DNA of 64,000 nt from Floccularia luteovirens. Lineage: Eukaryota; Basidiomycota; Agaricomycetes; Agaricales; Squamanitaceae. The notes below the pieces were generated by a model. That model made no database searches, was not told the DNA's origin, and saw nothing but the letters and a program-made list of their open reading frames with translations. Numbering within the stretch: the stretch's first letter is position 1; each line of letters begins with the position of its first letter. Shown piece by piece: positions 49,040-61,022 of the stretch. The DNA is taken from the NCBI GenBank assembly GCA_009739215.1, contig VSJF01000005.1, forward strand, positions 186,001 through 250,000, given 5' to 3'. A program made the translations under genes and the position numbers.

Positions 49040-50440
49040 AATTGCTATTTCGTGGTAGAGTCTGTCTTCTGGAAACTTGTATGTAGTATGATATGCTACG
49101 GTTATTCTGTACAACAGCATTAATTATATATACACATGATCACGAAGCTCCTGGTCGCGATGCTAGTAGTAAAAGCATGATGAGTTCTGTAAATTAAGAG
49201 CATGGATCTGGATTCGAAAAGTTAAGTGCGTGAGCTCAACTAGAAAATGAGTGGTCAGTGCCTCGATGATGCTAACATGATTAGCCATTAGTTTGACTGG
49301 CCATTGTAAGACACGGGCTCGTGGGTAATCACCTATCCTCCAACCGTTTCCTCTTCCGTTTGTACTATTTTTGGGGTGGTAGTATTGTAGAAAAGCGTTG
49401 GATATTGATAATGAGTGAGACCCGAAAAGTAGGTTGACTCGAAACTGTAACAGACAAATATATTGGTACTTGCTTGATGCTGTACACAGTACACTCAATT
49501 AGTGTAATTCTAGAAACTGAGGCAAACCTTTTGTTTGCCAATGGCTTCATGGCCAAACACGACCGTAGATCGACTGTTGATGTTAAAACTAACGTTCCAA
49601 CTTCCAACCAGTTCACGCTTTTTACTATTAGAAACAACTCGGTGGGACTTTTCTCTGAATACTCTTATTTACACCAGTAAAACATCATAAGAAGCCTATA
49701 ACCTCACTGTACACTATGTTAGGGCACATCAGCCATTGATTGTCTTCTGCAGACTGTTCTCCAAGTGACAAAGTCGCTCAACAAAATTCAACTTCGGACT
49801 TACCACAAAGCCTAGACGAGTAGGATCTGGGTTCTGGACCACTGTCAGAAGAAAAGCACTGTTCATACTTCAATTGTTGTGTTGGCAGACGGAGTTGCGC
49901 TTTGCTCGCGGTCCATTTGCTGAAATCGTACAGCATGTATCTTAAGGAATTTCGAATCATTCTGGGTTCGTAGATCATTCTTCTTGAGTCTCGGCTGTCA
50001 AGAAACCTTTCGCGGTTCGTTGACATCATGCTATGGGGATTTTCTCACATATCCACCTTGGAGTCCTTCGCTGCATACATGCTAACCAAAATACTGGGTA
50101 GCTGGTGAGAGGCCGAGACAACGTCATCTTCTGATGTTAGTCGAAGGGTCTTGTTACTCACAAGGCACCATTCCAAGCTAACATGTTAATGATTACTGGA
50201 GTGACGAGTTGACGTTTCCCCGCATAGGAAGTGACAGCGACGTATGTCTCGAATTTCTCTTGAGGGATTACCACCATAACAACATTTACATGACTCTCAT
50301 TTGATGTATTTGGCTGTCTAAATCATATTTAAAGGGTAGGTTTTGTTTCAATCGATATTACAGCACCAGCACCTAGAAAACTTCACCAGTCTCATCTCCT
50401 CTAAACTCATTTTAATTTCCCTTTTAATCACTAGAAAAAT
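49040..50440. other. spacer between oxidase copies D and E
   Basis: This is non-coding repeated spacer, the mirror of 56211-57650. Open frames of 66-111 codons are not conserved in the mirror copy. The promoter of copy E occupies the right end. Confidence 0.6.
50205..50250 (+). promoter_or_regulatory. conserved upstream block of oxidase copy E
   Basis: GACGTTTCCCCGCATAGGAA then GTGACAGCGACGTATGTCTC is identical in most positions to the blocks at copies D and F. TATTTAAA at 50326-50333 lies 108 bp before the ATG and is the likely TATA element. Confidence 0.5.
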
Positions 50441-51904
50441 ATGCCTTCTATCAACACAAACTTCCATCTCGCCCCAGTTGGCAAAGAACTTATTCTATTC
50501 GACGGTCCCAACCCAACAAAGCCTTCTCCCAAATTCAAAAACGTTCTTGTCATCGGAGGTGGTGTGACAGGATTGACAGTAAACATCAACTCCAATGTAT
50601 TTCACTCTGCACATTATTGACAATTTGTTAGACTGCTTGGAGCTTGCTCGATGCAGGGTACGGAGTGACCGTGGTATCCGAGAAATGGGCAGCATTGCCC
50701 GAACGCATCACGTCTCAAATTGCCGGTGCCCTGTAAGCACCCAATTCCCATTCATTTTCGCATACTGACAATGAACTTGCTAGCTGGGAGTGGCCACCTG
50801 CAGTGTGTGGCAAGCACCAGAATTACATTTCCCTTGAGAAATCAAAGGAATGGTGCATGACATCGTACCGCAACTTCGAGACCATGATGCACATCCTCCC
50901 CGTCGAGGATCACGGCATCAGGATGCGGACTGCAAATTTCTTCTTCTCACAACCCTTGGAGAACATGCCCGGACAGATGAAGAAGATGATTGAGATCCAA
51001 TCAACGCCTGAGGCAAGTATTACTTGCATTCCTACATTACAAACGCTGTCTTACGCCAATCGCCTTCAACAGATTCAAGGATTCAACCGCGACCGCAGTT
51101 TGATCACAAAACACAATGTGAATCAGGAAGCTGGCGTCGTCGACTCATACAAACATGATGCACCGGTCATCGACACTGACCGCTACATGTTCTGGTTGCG
51201 AGACATCGTCACTGCAAAGGGTGGCAAGCTCGTATCCGAAAAGATCACCGGTGATCTCGTCAAGCAGGAGAAACACCTCCTTGCCAAGTACAAGGTTGAT
51301 GCAATCGTTAATGCGTCCGGTCTTGGTGCTGCCGACTTGGCATCTGACCCAACTGTATACCCACTTCGAGGAGCATTGATCCGTGTGATCAATGATGGGA
51401 AGAAGTTCCCGAAGGTAACTGAAGCACTGTGTGTATCGCATGATGACACACAAGGAAAGGATATTGAAGACATTGTGTTCATCGTTCCCCGCAATGATGA
51501 AACCCTCATCCTGGGAGGTAAGCACAATTTTCTTATATTGTTTTGTCTAAACCTGACAGCACTTCAATTTAGGCATTGCACAAACAGCAAATACCCTAGA
51601 CTTGAATCTCGACAGCCCAGAAATTCTCCGTATGCGCAAACGCTGCAATGACTTTGTTCCTGGACTCGAAAATGCGGAATTCGACGCATCTCCATTTGTT
51701 CAAGGTCTTCGCCCATGCACTCTTGACAATGTCCGTGTTGAACGCGATCTCCGGCAGAAGGGCAGTCGTGTTGTTCACTCTTATGGACAGGGTGGATCAG
51801 GATTCACACTTTCATTTGGATGTGCTGGGGACATCCTAGAAATCATTAAAGAGATGGAATCTGAGGTTCCTGCTACTACGGAATTTGTTAAGGCTCACTT
51901 GTAG
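50441..51904 (+). CDS. D-amino-acid oxidase family, copy E (intact)
   Basis: All five exons are open and in phase, giving 414 aa and ending AHL. The MPSINTN start lies 9 bp after a CACTAGAAAAAT context shared with other copies. The exon 3/4 intron begins GCAAGT and ends CAACAG, a GC-AG intron. Distinguishing residues are FDASPFVQGL (Pro in most copies) and NVNQEAGVVD (Lys for Asn in copies A-C). It is very close to copy F, its mirror partner, which also has FDASPF. Confidence 0.93.
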
Positions 51905-52135
51905 TTACATCAATTTCGGTGGAACACTGCTTGTATATTCGTAGACATATCAGTATGTTAGTAAATATATTGTTTTTCTTGATAATATTCAGGACGAGTA
52001 GATAAGATAAGGGGTAATAACACACGTGGTCACATTAATTGTACTGTACAGATCGCACAAGTTTTGTCATGGGACGGTATGCGCCATGTCCTTCAAACTC
52101 TTCTCCGCCGCAACCTCCACCTACACGCATACAAT

Positions 52136-53455
52136 ATGTCTTTACCATACAATACAGAAAAGCAAGTAGCAGTAGCTGCTGTACGCCGAGCTTGCCTCTT
52201 GACTTCCTCTGTTTTCAACAAACTTGTCAAAAATGAAACTCTTACAAAGGGAGACAAGTCTCCCGTCACAGGTCCGTATCTGTATATATCTACACATCCG
52301 TTTGCCTTTAACAAATACTTGGTAGTGGGTGATTATGCTGCACAAGCAGTTATTAGCTCAATACTACATCGTGCCTTCCCGGGTGATCTCATCGTTGGAG
52401 AGGAAAACGCAGCGGAATTACGTTTAGAGAGCGGAAGGGAACTAAGGGAACGTATTGTAGAGCTGGCTAACGAATCCTTGACCGCGGAACTCGGGCTTGG
52501 GGATGTGTTAGAGTGGGGCATTGGACCAGGGCAGGAGAAGAGCACTGCCGAGCTTTTGGATGCGATTGACAGAGGCAATCATTCTGGGGGTAGAACGGGC
52601 CGTAAGTCATTTCTTTCTAATTATTTCTATTTCTACCTTAACGCTTTTTTAATTTCCGTGTCTGTCCGATACTGACTACTTGACTTTGCTTCTTAGGCAT
52701 GTGGACGATTGATCCTATTGATGGGACAAAGGGATTTTTACGTGGAGAGCAGTACGCCGTTTGCCTTGCGCTCATCGTGGATGCTACAGTGCAAGTTGGA
52801 GTTATTGGATGCCCGAATTTGCATATCGACCCTGCACACCCAGACGGAGCAAAAGGTTGTATTTTTGTTGCTGTCAGAGGACAGGGCGCCCAACAGGTAC
52901 GTATCCAAAGCCGGTCTTAATCCCAATTCTTGAACTATGTATGTAAATAACAGATGACCCTGGATGGTGCCGATCCTCAACCCCTGTCTATCCCACCTTC
53001 CACACCGGAATCGGTAAACTTTTTAGAATCCGTCGAGGCAGCACACGCCTCTCATTCATTCAACGACCGGGTAGCTGCCCTTTTGAATATAACACGTGCA
53101 CCAATTCGGATGGACAGCCAAGCAAAATACTGCTGTCTTGCTCGTGGCGAGGGTAGCGTATATTTACGAATGCCAACTGGAGTAGGGTACAAAGAAAAGA
53201 TTTGGGTGTGTTGTTTATTGAAATCAACAAATACTTAATCAGAATCCTCATATACTGTAGGATCATGCACCTGGACAAGTACTCGTTGAAGAAGCCGGAG
53301 GAATTTTAACAGACTCCAGGGGCGAGTCACTTGACTTTGGACTGGGTCGTTCACTTGGAGAGAACTATGGGGTGGTTGCAGCAGGTAAAGATGTACAACC
53401 TCGTGTACTTGACGCTGTGAAACAAGCATTCGCTGAGGAGAAGTCTAGAGTATGA
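52136..53455 (+). CDS. HAL2: 3'(2'),5'-bisphosphate nucleotidase Hal2/Met22
   Basis: This magnesium-dependent, lithium/sodium-sensitive phosphatase removes the 3' phosphate from PAP, clearing the by-product of sulfate assimilation. Exons are 52136-52271, 52326-52601, 52697-52896, 52954-53205 and 53261-53455. Family motifs are TEKQVAVAAVRRAC, LTKGDKSPVTVGDYAAQAVI, GEEN, the metal-binding WTIDPIDGTKGFLRG and DHAPGQVLVEEAGG near the end. MSLPYNTEKQ at 52136 matches the usual start. An in-frame ATG at 52079 would add 19 residues (MRHVLQTLLRRNLHLHAYN) that look like a mitochondrial presequence. It is single copy and sits in the spacer of inverted repeat 1. It appears intact. Confidence 0.94.
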
Positions 53456-53575
53456 CGAGAAGATCTAGATAACCCTGTAAATGGTTTCCTAGTATAGAAA
53501 CCGATTAGATTTGTGGCTGTGTTCCCGGTTTTGATCATTCTAGTGGAGTTTTCCTGTGTAAACCTCACACTTGCT

Positions 53576-53606
53576 CACCACCACCACCACCACCACCACC
53601 ACCACC
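53576..53606 (+). repeat. (CAC)n microsatellite
   Basis: Ten CAC units follow the HAL2 stop, just upstream of the small membrane protein gene. It lies in the apparent 3'/5' untranslated spacer and is not in a supported coding frame. Confidence 0.9.
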
Positions 53607-53727
53607 GTTCTTGTATCTCTTTGCCCACTTCTAGTCATCTCACATCTTATTTCTGTCACTATCTGCCTCAAGTCTTCAATTTTCTTCTCACAACCTGTTT
53701 TACCAAGTCTACGTCACTTAGTTCATA

Positions 53728-54423
53728 ATGGCTACCTGGTATGTCTGATGTCTCACAAGTTTAGTCAATCCGGGTTATTCACGACCATGTCTAAGGGTTG
53801 ACATGTTCTCGCTTTTCATGGTACATCATTTATTGCCAATCAATCTCAAATTCTCATTTTATACCGACTCTCAAACTAACAGACATTGACCCTAATCGGT
53901 GGAGTGGTGTATGGTATCATTTACATGGCGAGGGCATTCTCTAATTGGTCCCAGTCGAAAAAGGAAGAGTATGTATCTTTCGTTAAATCACTCCCCTCGA
54001 AATTCGGAGTTGTGGCAGCGATATCTCCTTTACTACACAAGTCACCGGTTTGGCCCTTTACTAAAGCCACTCAAAATAGGTTACAGGCTAAAGGCTATAA
54101 TGTATCAACGCAAGGTATCTCAATCAAAACTTCGAAACACTTTGATCGGGAAAATTACCTGGATGCAACGCAACGGTGGGTTCGAGTTCACATATTCTAC
54201 CCACTCGATGTAAGTGACTTTAGGTACTGACGAATTCACCTATAGGGGCTTTGTCAATGCCTTGAAAGCATCTTCAGTGCAACATCGCGACTACCCCCTC
54301 ACTGAAAAATCAGACACGTCACACAATTCTGTTGATGCACCGCCCACAAAACGCTCGATGTCCCCTTCAGCCAGTGAGAAAAAAAGAAAAAGAGACTGGT
54401 TACGCTCCAAGATCCATTCATGA
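53728..54423 (+). CDS. small membrane-anchored protein of unknown function
   Basis: I do not recognise the family. Exons inferred from frame are a short first exon from ATG 53728 (MAT...), one from 53881 with a hydrophobic segment LTLIGGVVYGIIYMARAF followed by SNWSQSKKEE, one from about 54082 (LQAKGYNVSTQGISIKTSKH, ending YLDATQ) and a last one (RGFVNALKASS, then a Lys/Arg-rich tail SEKKRKRDWLRSKIHS). Splice borders GTATGT...AAATAG and GTGGGT...TATAG keep the frame. The join of exon 1 to exon 2 is not resolved in phase. The layout, one N-terminal helix and a charged C-terminal domain, suggests an organelle or ER membrane protein; that is inference. Confidence 0.6.
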
Positions 54424-54743
54424 TTTCGTTTATTTATACAGTTGACTGTTACTCAGTGTGGGACTTGTATGAGTGATTTCTGTGATGCTCTCCAAACAGA
54501 AAACCGCAAGGACTAACTTAACTGCTATTTAGGGGCACACGACCCAGTATCTTTATTTGTTGCCACTGTTTTCATATAACTGTATCTCTCTACGCAACCA
54601 GTATCATATACAACTCGAATAAATAATGGGATGTCGTTAAGATAGGGGCAATGGCATCATTAACCACTTTTGTGTTGTAGCCAATAGGAACCTTGTTAAT
54701 AATAGAATGATACTACGTACCATCACTCTACAAATGTTATAAT
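54424..54743. other. convergent spacer
   Basis: This 320-bp AT-rich stretch lies between the convergent small membrane protein gene and oxidase copy F. It is outside the inverted repeat and nothing further was recognised. Confidence 0.5.
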
Positions 54744-56210
54744 TTACAGATGAGCCTTGACGAATTCAGTGGTCGTAGGAACTTCCGACTCCATCTCCTT
54801 GATAATCTCAAGGATATCCCCAGCACATCCAAATGAAAGTGTGAATCCTGATCCACCCTGTCCATAAGAGTGAACAACACGACTGCCCTTCTGCCGGAGA
54901 TCGCGTTCAACACGGACATTGTCAAGAGTGCATGGGCGAAGACCTTGAACAAATGGAGATGCGTCGAATTCCGCGTTTTCGAGTCCAGGAACAAAGTCAT
55001 TGCAGCGTTTGCGCATACGGAGAATTTCTGGGCTGTCAAGGTTCAAGTCGAGGGTATTTGCTGTTTGTGCAATGCCTGAATCGAAGTGCCGTCAGAATTG
55101 GACAGTACAATACCAAAAAAATTGGGTTTACCTCCTAGGATGAGGGTTTCATCATTGCGGGGAACGATGAACACAATATCTTCAATATCCTTTCCTTGCG
55201 TATCATCATGCGACACACACAGTGCCTCGGTTACCTTCGGGAACTTCTTCCCATCATTGATCACACGGATCAATGCTCCTCGAAGTGGGTATACAGTTGG
55301 GTCAGATGCGAGGTCGGCAGCACCGAGACCGGACGCATTGACGATTGCGTCAACCTTGTACTTGGAAAGGAGATGTTTCTCCTGCTTGACGAGATCACCA
55401 GTGATCTTTTCTGACACGAGTTTGCCACCCTTTGCAGTGACGATGTCTCGCAACCAGAACATGTAGCGGTCAGTGTCGATGACCGGTGCATCATGTTTGT
55501 ATGAGTCGACGACGCCAGCTTCCTGATTCACATTGTGTTTTGTGATCAAACTGCGGTCGCGGTTGAATCCTTGAATCTGTTAGAAGGCGATTGGCGTAAG
55601 ACAGCGTTTGTAATGTAGGAATGCAAGCAATACTTGCCTCAGGCGTTGATTGGATTTCAATCATCTTCTTCATTTGTCCAGGCATGTTTTCCAAGGGTTG
55701 CGAGAAGAAGAAATTTGCAGTCCGCATCCTGATGCCGTGATCCTCGACGGGGAGGATATGCATCATGGTCTCGAAGTTGCGGTACGAGGTCATGCACCAT
55801 TCCTTCGATTTCTCGAGTGAAATGTAATTCTGGTGCTTGCCACACACTGCAGGTGGCCACTCCCAGCTAGCAAGTCCGCTGTCAGTATACGGAAAATGAA
55901 TGGGAATTGGGTGCTTACAGGGCACCGGCAATTTGAGACGTGATGCGTTCGGGCAATGCTGCCCATTTCTCGGATACTACTGTCACTCCGTACCCTGCAT
56001 CGAGCAAGCTCCAAGCAGTCTAACAAATTGTCAATAATGTGCAGAGTCAAACGTTTTGGAGTTGATATTTACTGTCAATCCTGTCACACCACCTCCGATG
56101 ACAAGCACGTTTTTGAATTTGGGAGAGGGCTTCGTTGGGTTGGGACCGTCGAATAGAATAAGTTCTTTGCCAACTGGGGCGAGATGGAAGTTTGTGTTGA
56201 TGGAAGCCAT
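54744..56210 (-). CDS. D-amino-acid oxidase family, copy F (intact)
   Basis: All five exons are open. The start is MASINTN, as in copy D, and the exon 3/4 intron begins GCAAGT. The last exon has FDASPFVQGL and SEVPTTTEFVKAHL. It is nearly identical to copy E in exons 3-5, but its start resembles copy D, suggesting exchange between the inverted arms. Confidence 0.93.
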
Positions 56211-57650
56211 ATTTCTCTAGTGATTAAAAGTGGGATTAAGTTGAGATTATAGAAGATGAGACTGCTGAAGTTTTCTAGGTGCTGGTGCTGTGATGTCAAT
56301 TGAAACAAAACCTGCCCTTTAAATATGATTTAGACAGCCAAATACATCAAATGAGAGTCATGTAAATGTTGTTATGGTGGTAATCCCTCAAGAGAAATTC
56401 GAGACATACGTCGCTGTCACTTCCTATGCGGGGAAACGTCAACTCGTCACTCCAGTAATCATTAACATGTTAGCTTGGAATGGTGCCTTGTGAGTAACAA
56501 GACCCTTCGACTAACATCAGAAGATGACGTTGTCTCGGCCTCTCACCAGCTATCCAGTATTTTGGATAGCATGTATGCAATGAAGGACTTCGAGGTGGAT
56601 ATGTGAGAAAATCCTCATAGCATAATGTCAGCAAAACGCGAGGTTTCTTGACAGCCGAGACTCAAGAAGAATGATCTACTTGATGGTGAACCCAGAATGA
56701 TTCGAAATTCCTTCAAGATAACTTACATGCTGTACGATTTCAGCAAATGGACCGCGAGCAAAGCGCAACTCCGTCTGTCAACACAACAATTGAAGTATAA
56801 AGTGTTCTTTTCTTCTGACAGTGGTCCAGAACCCAGATCCTACTCTCGTCTGGGCTTTGTGTTAAGTCCGAAGTTAAATGTTGCCGAGCGACTCGGAGAG
56901 CAGTCCGCAGAGAATAATCAATGGTTGATGTGTCCTAACGCAGTGTATAATGAGATAATAGGATTGTTGTGATGTTTTACTGGCGTCAAATAAGAGTATT
57001 CAGAGAAAGTTGTTTTCTAAAGAGCGTGAACTGGTTGGTGTTAATTTTAACTGGTCTAAGTAACAGCTGATCCTACTGCAGTATTTGGCCGAAAAGCCTT
57101 TGGCAAACAAAGGGTTTGCCTCAAAATTTCCAACTTGATATTTTATCGAGCTTATGTACATGAGATTCTGTAATTTGACCTGCACATTAATCGAATGTAC
57201 AGCATCAAGCAAACCGATATATCTGTCTGTTACAGTTCCGAGTCAACCTACTTTTCGAGTCTCATTCATTATCAGTATCCAACGCTTTTCTACAATACCA
57301 CCACTGGCACTCCAAAAATAGCACAAATGGAAAACGAAATGAGCTGAAAGATGTCTCTGGGCGAATGCGTGATCACCCCCTTGAGCCAGTCTCTTACAAT
57401 GTCCGGTCAAACTAGTGCCTGATCACGTTCGCATCACCTATTAATTGACGCCATGACCATCTTTTTCTATTGAACTTTTGAAATCCAGGTCTCTGCTCTG
57501 AATTTACAGAACTTATCATGTTTGCGAACATCGTTGTCAGGAGCTTTGTGACCATGCAAATATATATTTAATGTTGGTGTACAGAATAATCGTGGCGTAT
57601 CAAACAAGATTCCAGAAGACAGCTCCCGCTCCCACTAGGTAATAGAAAAC
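56211..57650. other. spacer between oxidase copies F and G
   Basis: This is the mirror of 49040-50440 with many substitutions and small indels. No gene is supported. The copy F promoter is at its left end. Confidence 0.6.
56401..56450 (-). promoter_or_regulatory. conserved upstream block of oxidase copy F
   Basis: This is the reverse complement of the copy D/E block: CGTCGCTGTCACTTCCTATG followed by CGGGGAAACGTCAACTCGTC. It lies about 200 bp upstream of the ATG at 56210. CCTTTAAATATG near 56317 is the TATA equivalent. Confidence 0.5.
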
Positions 57651-59119
57651 CTACAGATGAGCTTTGACAAATTCGGTAGTAGCAGGGACTTCAGATTCCA
57701 TCTCCTTGATGATCTCCAGGATGTCGCTAGCACACCCAAATGAGAGCGTGAACCCGGATCCACCTTGGCCATAAGAATGGACAACTCGGCTACCCTTCTG
57801 TCTGAGATCTCGCTCGACACGGACGTTGTCAAGAGTGCATGGACGAAGACCTTGGACAAATGGAGAGGGATCAAATTCCGCATTCTCCAGGCCCGGCACG
57901 AAGTCATTGCAGCGTTTGCGCATACGGAGGATCTCCGGACTGTCAAGATTCAAGTCGAGAGTATTTGCTGTCTGTGCAATACCTAAGCGGAAGGGATGTT
58001 AGGTTTCGAACAAGGCAAAACAAAGAACATGTACTTACCTCCCAGGATGAGGGTTTCATCATTGCGAGGAACGATGAATACAATGTCTTCAATATCCTTT
58101 CCTTGTGTATCATCATGCGATACACACAGTGCCTCGGTCACCTTCGGGAACTTCTTCCCATCATTGATCACACGGATCAATGCTCCTCGAAGTGGGTATA
58201 CAGTTGGGTCAGATGCCAAGTCGGCAGCACCAAGACCAGACGCATTAACGATTGCATCAACCTTGTACTTGGCAAGGAGGTGTTTCTCCTGCTTGACGAG
58301 ATCACCAGTGATCTTTTCGGATACGAGCTTGCCACCCTTTGCAGTGACGATGTCTCGCAACCAGAACATGTAGCGGTCAGTGTCGATGACCGGAGCATCG
58401 TGTTTGTACGAGTCGACGACGCCAGCTTCCTGATTCACATTGTGTTTTGTGATCAAACTGCGGTCGCGGTTGAATCCTTGAATCTGTTAGAAGGCGATTG
58501 GCGTAAGACAGCGTTTGTAATGTAGGGATGCAAGCAATACTTGCCTCAGGCGTTGATTGGATCTCAATCATCTTCTTCATTTGTCCAGGCATATTTTCCA
58601 GGGGTTGTGAGAAGAAGAAGTTAGCAGTGCGCATCCTGATGCCATGATCCTCAACGGGGAGAATGTGCATCATGGTCTCAAAGTTGCGATAAGAGTTCAT
58701 GCACCACTCCTTGGATTTCTCGAGGGAAATATAGTTCTGGTGCTTGCCACACACTGCAGGTGGCCACTCCCAGCTAACCAGTATATCTTCAGAATGCGAA
58801 AATTGGAATGGGAATTGGGTGCTTACAGGGCACCGGCAATTTGAGACGTGATGCGCTCAGGCAACGCGGCCCATTTTTCGGATACCACGGTCACTCCGTA
58901 ACCTGCATCGAGCAAACTCCATGCAGTCTAATGATTTGTCAATAATGTGCGACCTCTGAACAAATTGAAGTTGATAGTTACTGTCAATCCTGTCACACCA
59001 CCTCCGACGACAAGAACATTTTTGAATTTGGGAGAGGGCTTTGCTGGGTTGGGTCCATCAAATAGGATGAGCTCTTTGCCAACAGGAGCAAGGTGGAAGT
59101 TGGTGTTAATGGAAGGCAT
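57651..59119 (-). CDS. D-amino-acid oxidase family, copy G (intact)
   Basis: This is an open five-exon gene starting MPSINTN with an AHL end. Differences from the other copies are VLVVGGGVTGL in the FAD site, CMNSYRN for CMTSYRN, and FGCASDILEI, where the Gly after the DAO signature alanine is Ser. The exon 3/4 intron has a GC donor and is almost identical to that of copy F. It is the mirror partner of copy D. Confidence 0.93.
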
Positions 59120-59956
59120 ATTTTTCTAGTGATTAAGAGAGAATTAAGCTGAAATTAGAGGAGATGAGATGACTGGGGCTTTTCTATGTGCTTGTGATGC
59201 GATAATGATTGAAGTAAACCCTAGCCTTTAAATATAGTTTTAGCAACCACTATAGGTAAAACTTAGATCTAGAAATGAGAAGTAGACTCTCAAAGGCGAG
59301 CGTCTTTGTTACTCCCGACGCGGGGAAGCGCCAATTCATCATTTACGTGGTCAAGTAACCAGTTCCATAATATCCCAAGACTATTGCCAGATGGCCGATA
59401 GATAACATGACCTTCCGACTAGCAGCAAACCCTACAGCCGCCTTGGTCTCTCCTTGGCAAGTCATTATTTGGGATATCCCCACAATATGTCAAGTACGAT
59501 ATTATAACGTTTAACTGTTGGATATCATGTATGCGGGGACATTGAAGTGGATCTGTGAGAAAGTCCCCATGATATGATCTACGAAGAATTGTTTGGGCAG
59601 TCGAGACTCGTGAGGATGGTGTAAATAGTGACAGACTTGTCAAAGTGTCCGGTAGCCAGGCTAGAGTACCTTCGAAGAACATTGCAGTATCGAACTACAG
59701 ATTGTGAGAATGACGACAATTTCACTGCAGCTTCACATCTTAGAGCATGAACAGGTCGTAACGTTGCCCAGGTTAGATCTTTACTTTGACCGCGTCGAGT
59801 GATAAATCCAACGTTCAGTGTTAAGCGGGGCAGTTTATAGAAGATACTTGAGATGTTGAGGTGCTCTTCTGATCAAACCTTTTAACTCTATTTATCCCTG
59901 AAACCTTTGGTAAACAAATTAACAGGGTTGTGGCTGTGTTATGTACCACCATCACA
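59120..59956. other. copy G promoter and flanking DNA
   Basis: A diverged version of the shared upstream block lies near 59300-59340 (CTCCCGACGCGGGGAAGCGC) and a TATA-like CCTTTAAATATAG near 59224. Beyond 59400 the sequence still resembles the outer flank of copy D. No gene was seen. Confidence 0.5.
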
Positions 59957-60271
59957 CTCAGTAAAAAACGAAGTCCGCACTAAGTTGTGTGAAAGTCAGT
60001 GAACAGTCCCAAAAACTCTGTTCGACTTTTGGTCGACTGATTTGGACAAAATTCCAATTTAATACGACGTGAATATGATATCCATCAGACTGTCAGATGA
60101 ATGTAGGCTGACTGAGAAAAAAGTTTTTTTTTTTTTGGCAAATACTAAGTCAGACCGAAGTCAAAATTCCACGGAATTTTGTCCAAATCAGTTGATCAAA
60201 AGTCGAACGGAGTTTTTGGGACTGTTCACTGACTTTCACACAACTTAGTGCGGACTTCGTTTTTTACTGAG
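59957..60271. mobile_element. MITE-like element with about 98-bp terminal inverted repeats
   Basis: The left end 59957-60055 begins CTCAGTAAAAAACGAAGTCC and the right end 60174-60271 is its reverse complement, with only about three mismatches plus a one-base length difference over 98 bp. About 118 bp lie between, including a run of 14 T. There is no coding capacity. Flanks show only a weak CACA-like similarity, so a target-site duplication and superfamily cannot be assigned. Near-perfect inverted repeats imply a recent insertion of a non-autonomous DNA transposon. Confidence 0.88.
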
Positions 60272-61022
60272 ATTCACATTGATCGCGCTCCTTACAGTAT
60301 AAGGTATAAATGTTCTGGCAAAACAAATAAAATCCAAATACCCTGCACCGCCCCGAGAAAAATCATCATCGGTCAAGATTGATATTTACGTCGTTGGGAG
60401 AGAAGCAAGTAACAAGTTCAAAAACATGTTTCTTCTAAGTACATAGATAATGAAGTACAGTGTTAGGACCAGACAGTCGACCGAGGACAAAACTTCTCCA
60501 ACCTCAAGCACTATGGAAGCTGATCCTGGAGAAGGAACTTGAGATCGATACTGTCTATCAAATGAGGTGTAGCATTTTTCTTGCCTATAACTTGCCACCG
60601 CCACGTGCACAGAACACCGCTACTGACCCAATTGCATATTGAATACTATAGCAGTTGTGCTAAATTCGACAAGCAATGTTTTCTCAATTGCGAGTACACG
60701 TAAAGTATGTTGGTATAAGTAATCTTGAATTTAACAAAATTCATAGACTATAGCCTTCAAAGCTTTAGACTTTCCCTACATTGGCAGTTAAAAACAATAA
60801 ATAAAAGATTATTATTGAGGGCAGTATGACATCCCACCCGCATGTGATGTGGGAGGGACGTTTTTGGTACAAGACTAAATGATGATATACTCTATCATAA
60901 CAAGACTTTGCTAACATCAAGAGAGAACATAATTAATATGAAGCCCAATTATTACACATTCTCTATAATTACTAGAAAACTTCGAGACATAGATACCTTG
61001 CATCTAGTAATGGGAATTTTTT
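60272..61022. other. intergenic region, nothing recognised
   Basis: AT-rich DNA between the MITE and the 3' end of oxidase copy H. The frames present are short and featureless. Confidence 0.5.

Larger units (their letters stand above)
47559..51904. repeat. left arm of large inverted repeat 1 (oxidase copies D and E)
   Basis: Copies D and E with their 1.4 kb spacer mirror copies F and G (54744-59119). The spacer also matches, for example CTTGATGCTGTACA at 49476 against TGTACAGCATCAAG at 57208, and TCAGAAG near 49846 against CTTCTGACAGTGGTCCAGAA near 56814. The arms are about 4.4 kb, imperfect, and separated by about 2.8 kb of single-copy DNA with HAL2. Confidence 0.88.
54744..59119. repeat. 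right arm of large inverted repeat 1 (oxidase copies F and G)
   Basis: This is the reverse-complement partner of 47559-51904, with F opposite E and G opposite D, and a 1.44 kb spacer between them against 1.40 kb on the left. Homology continues weakly past both outer ends into the promoters of D and G. Confidence 0.88.
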
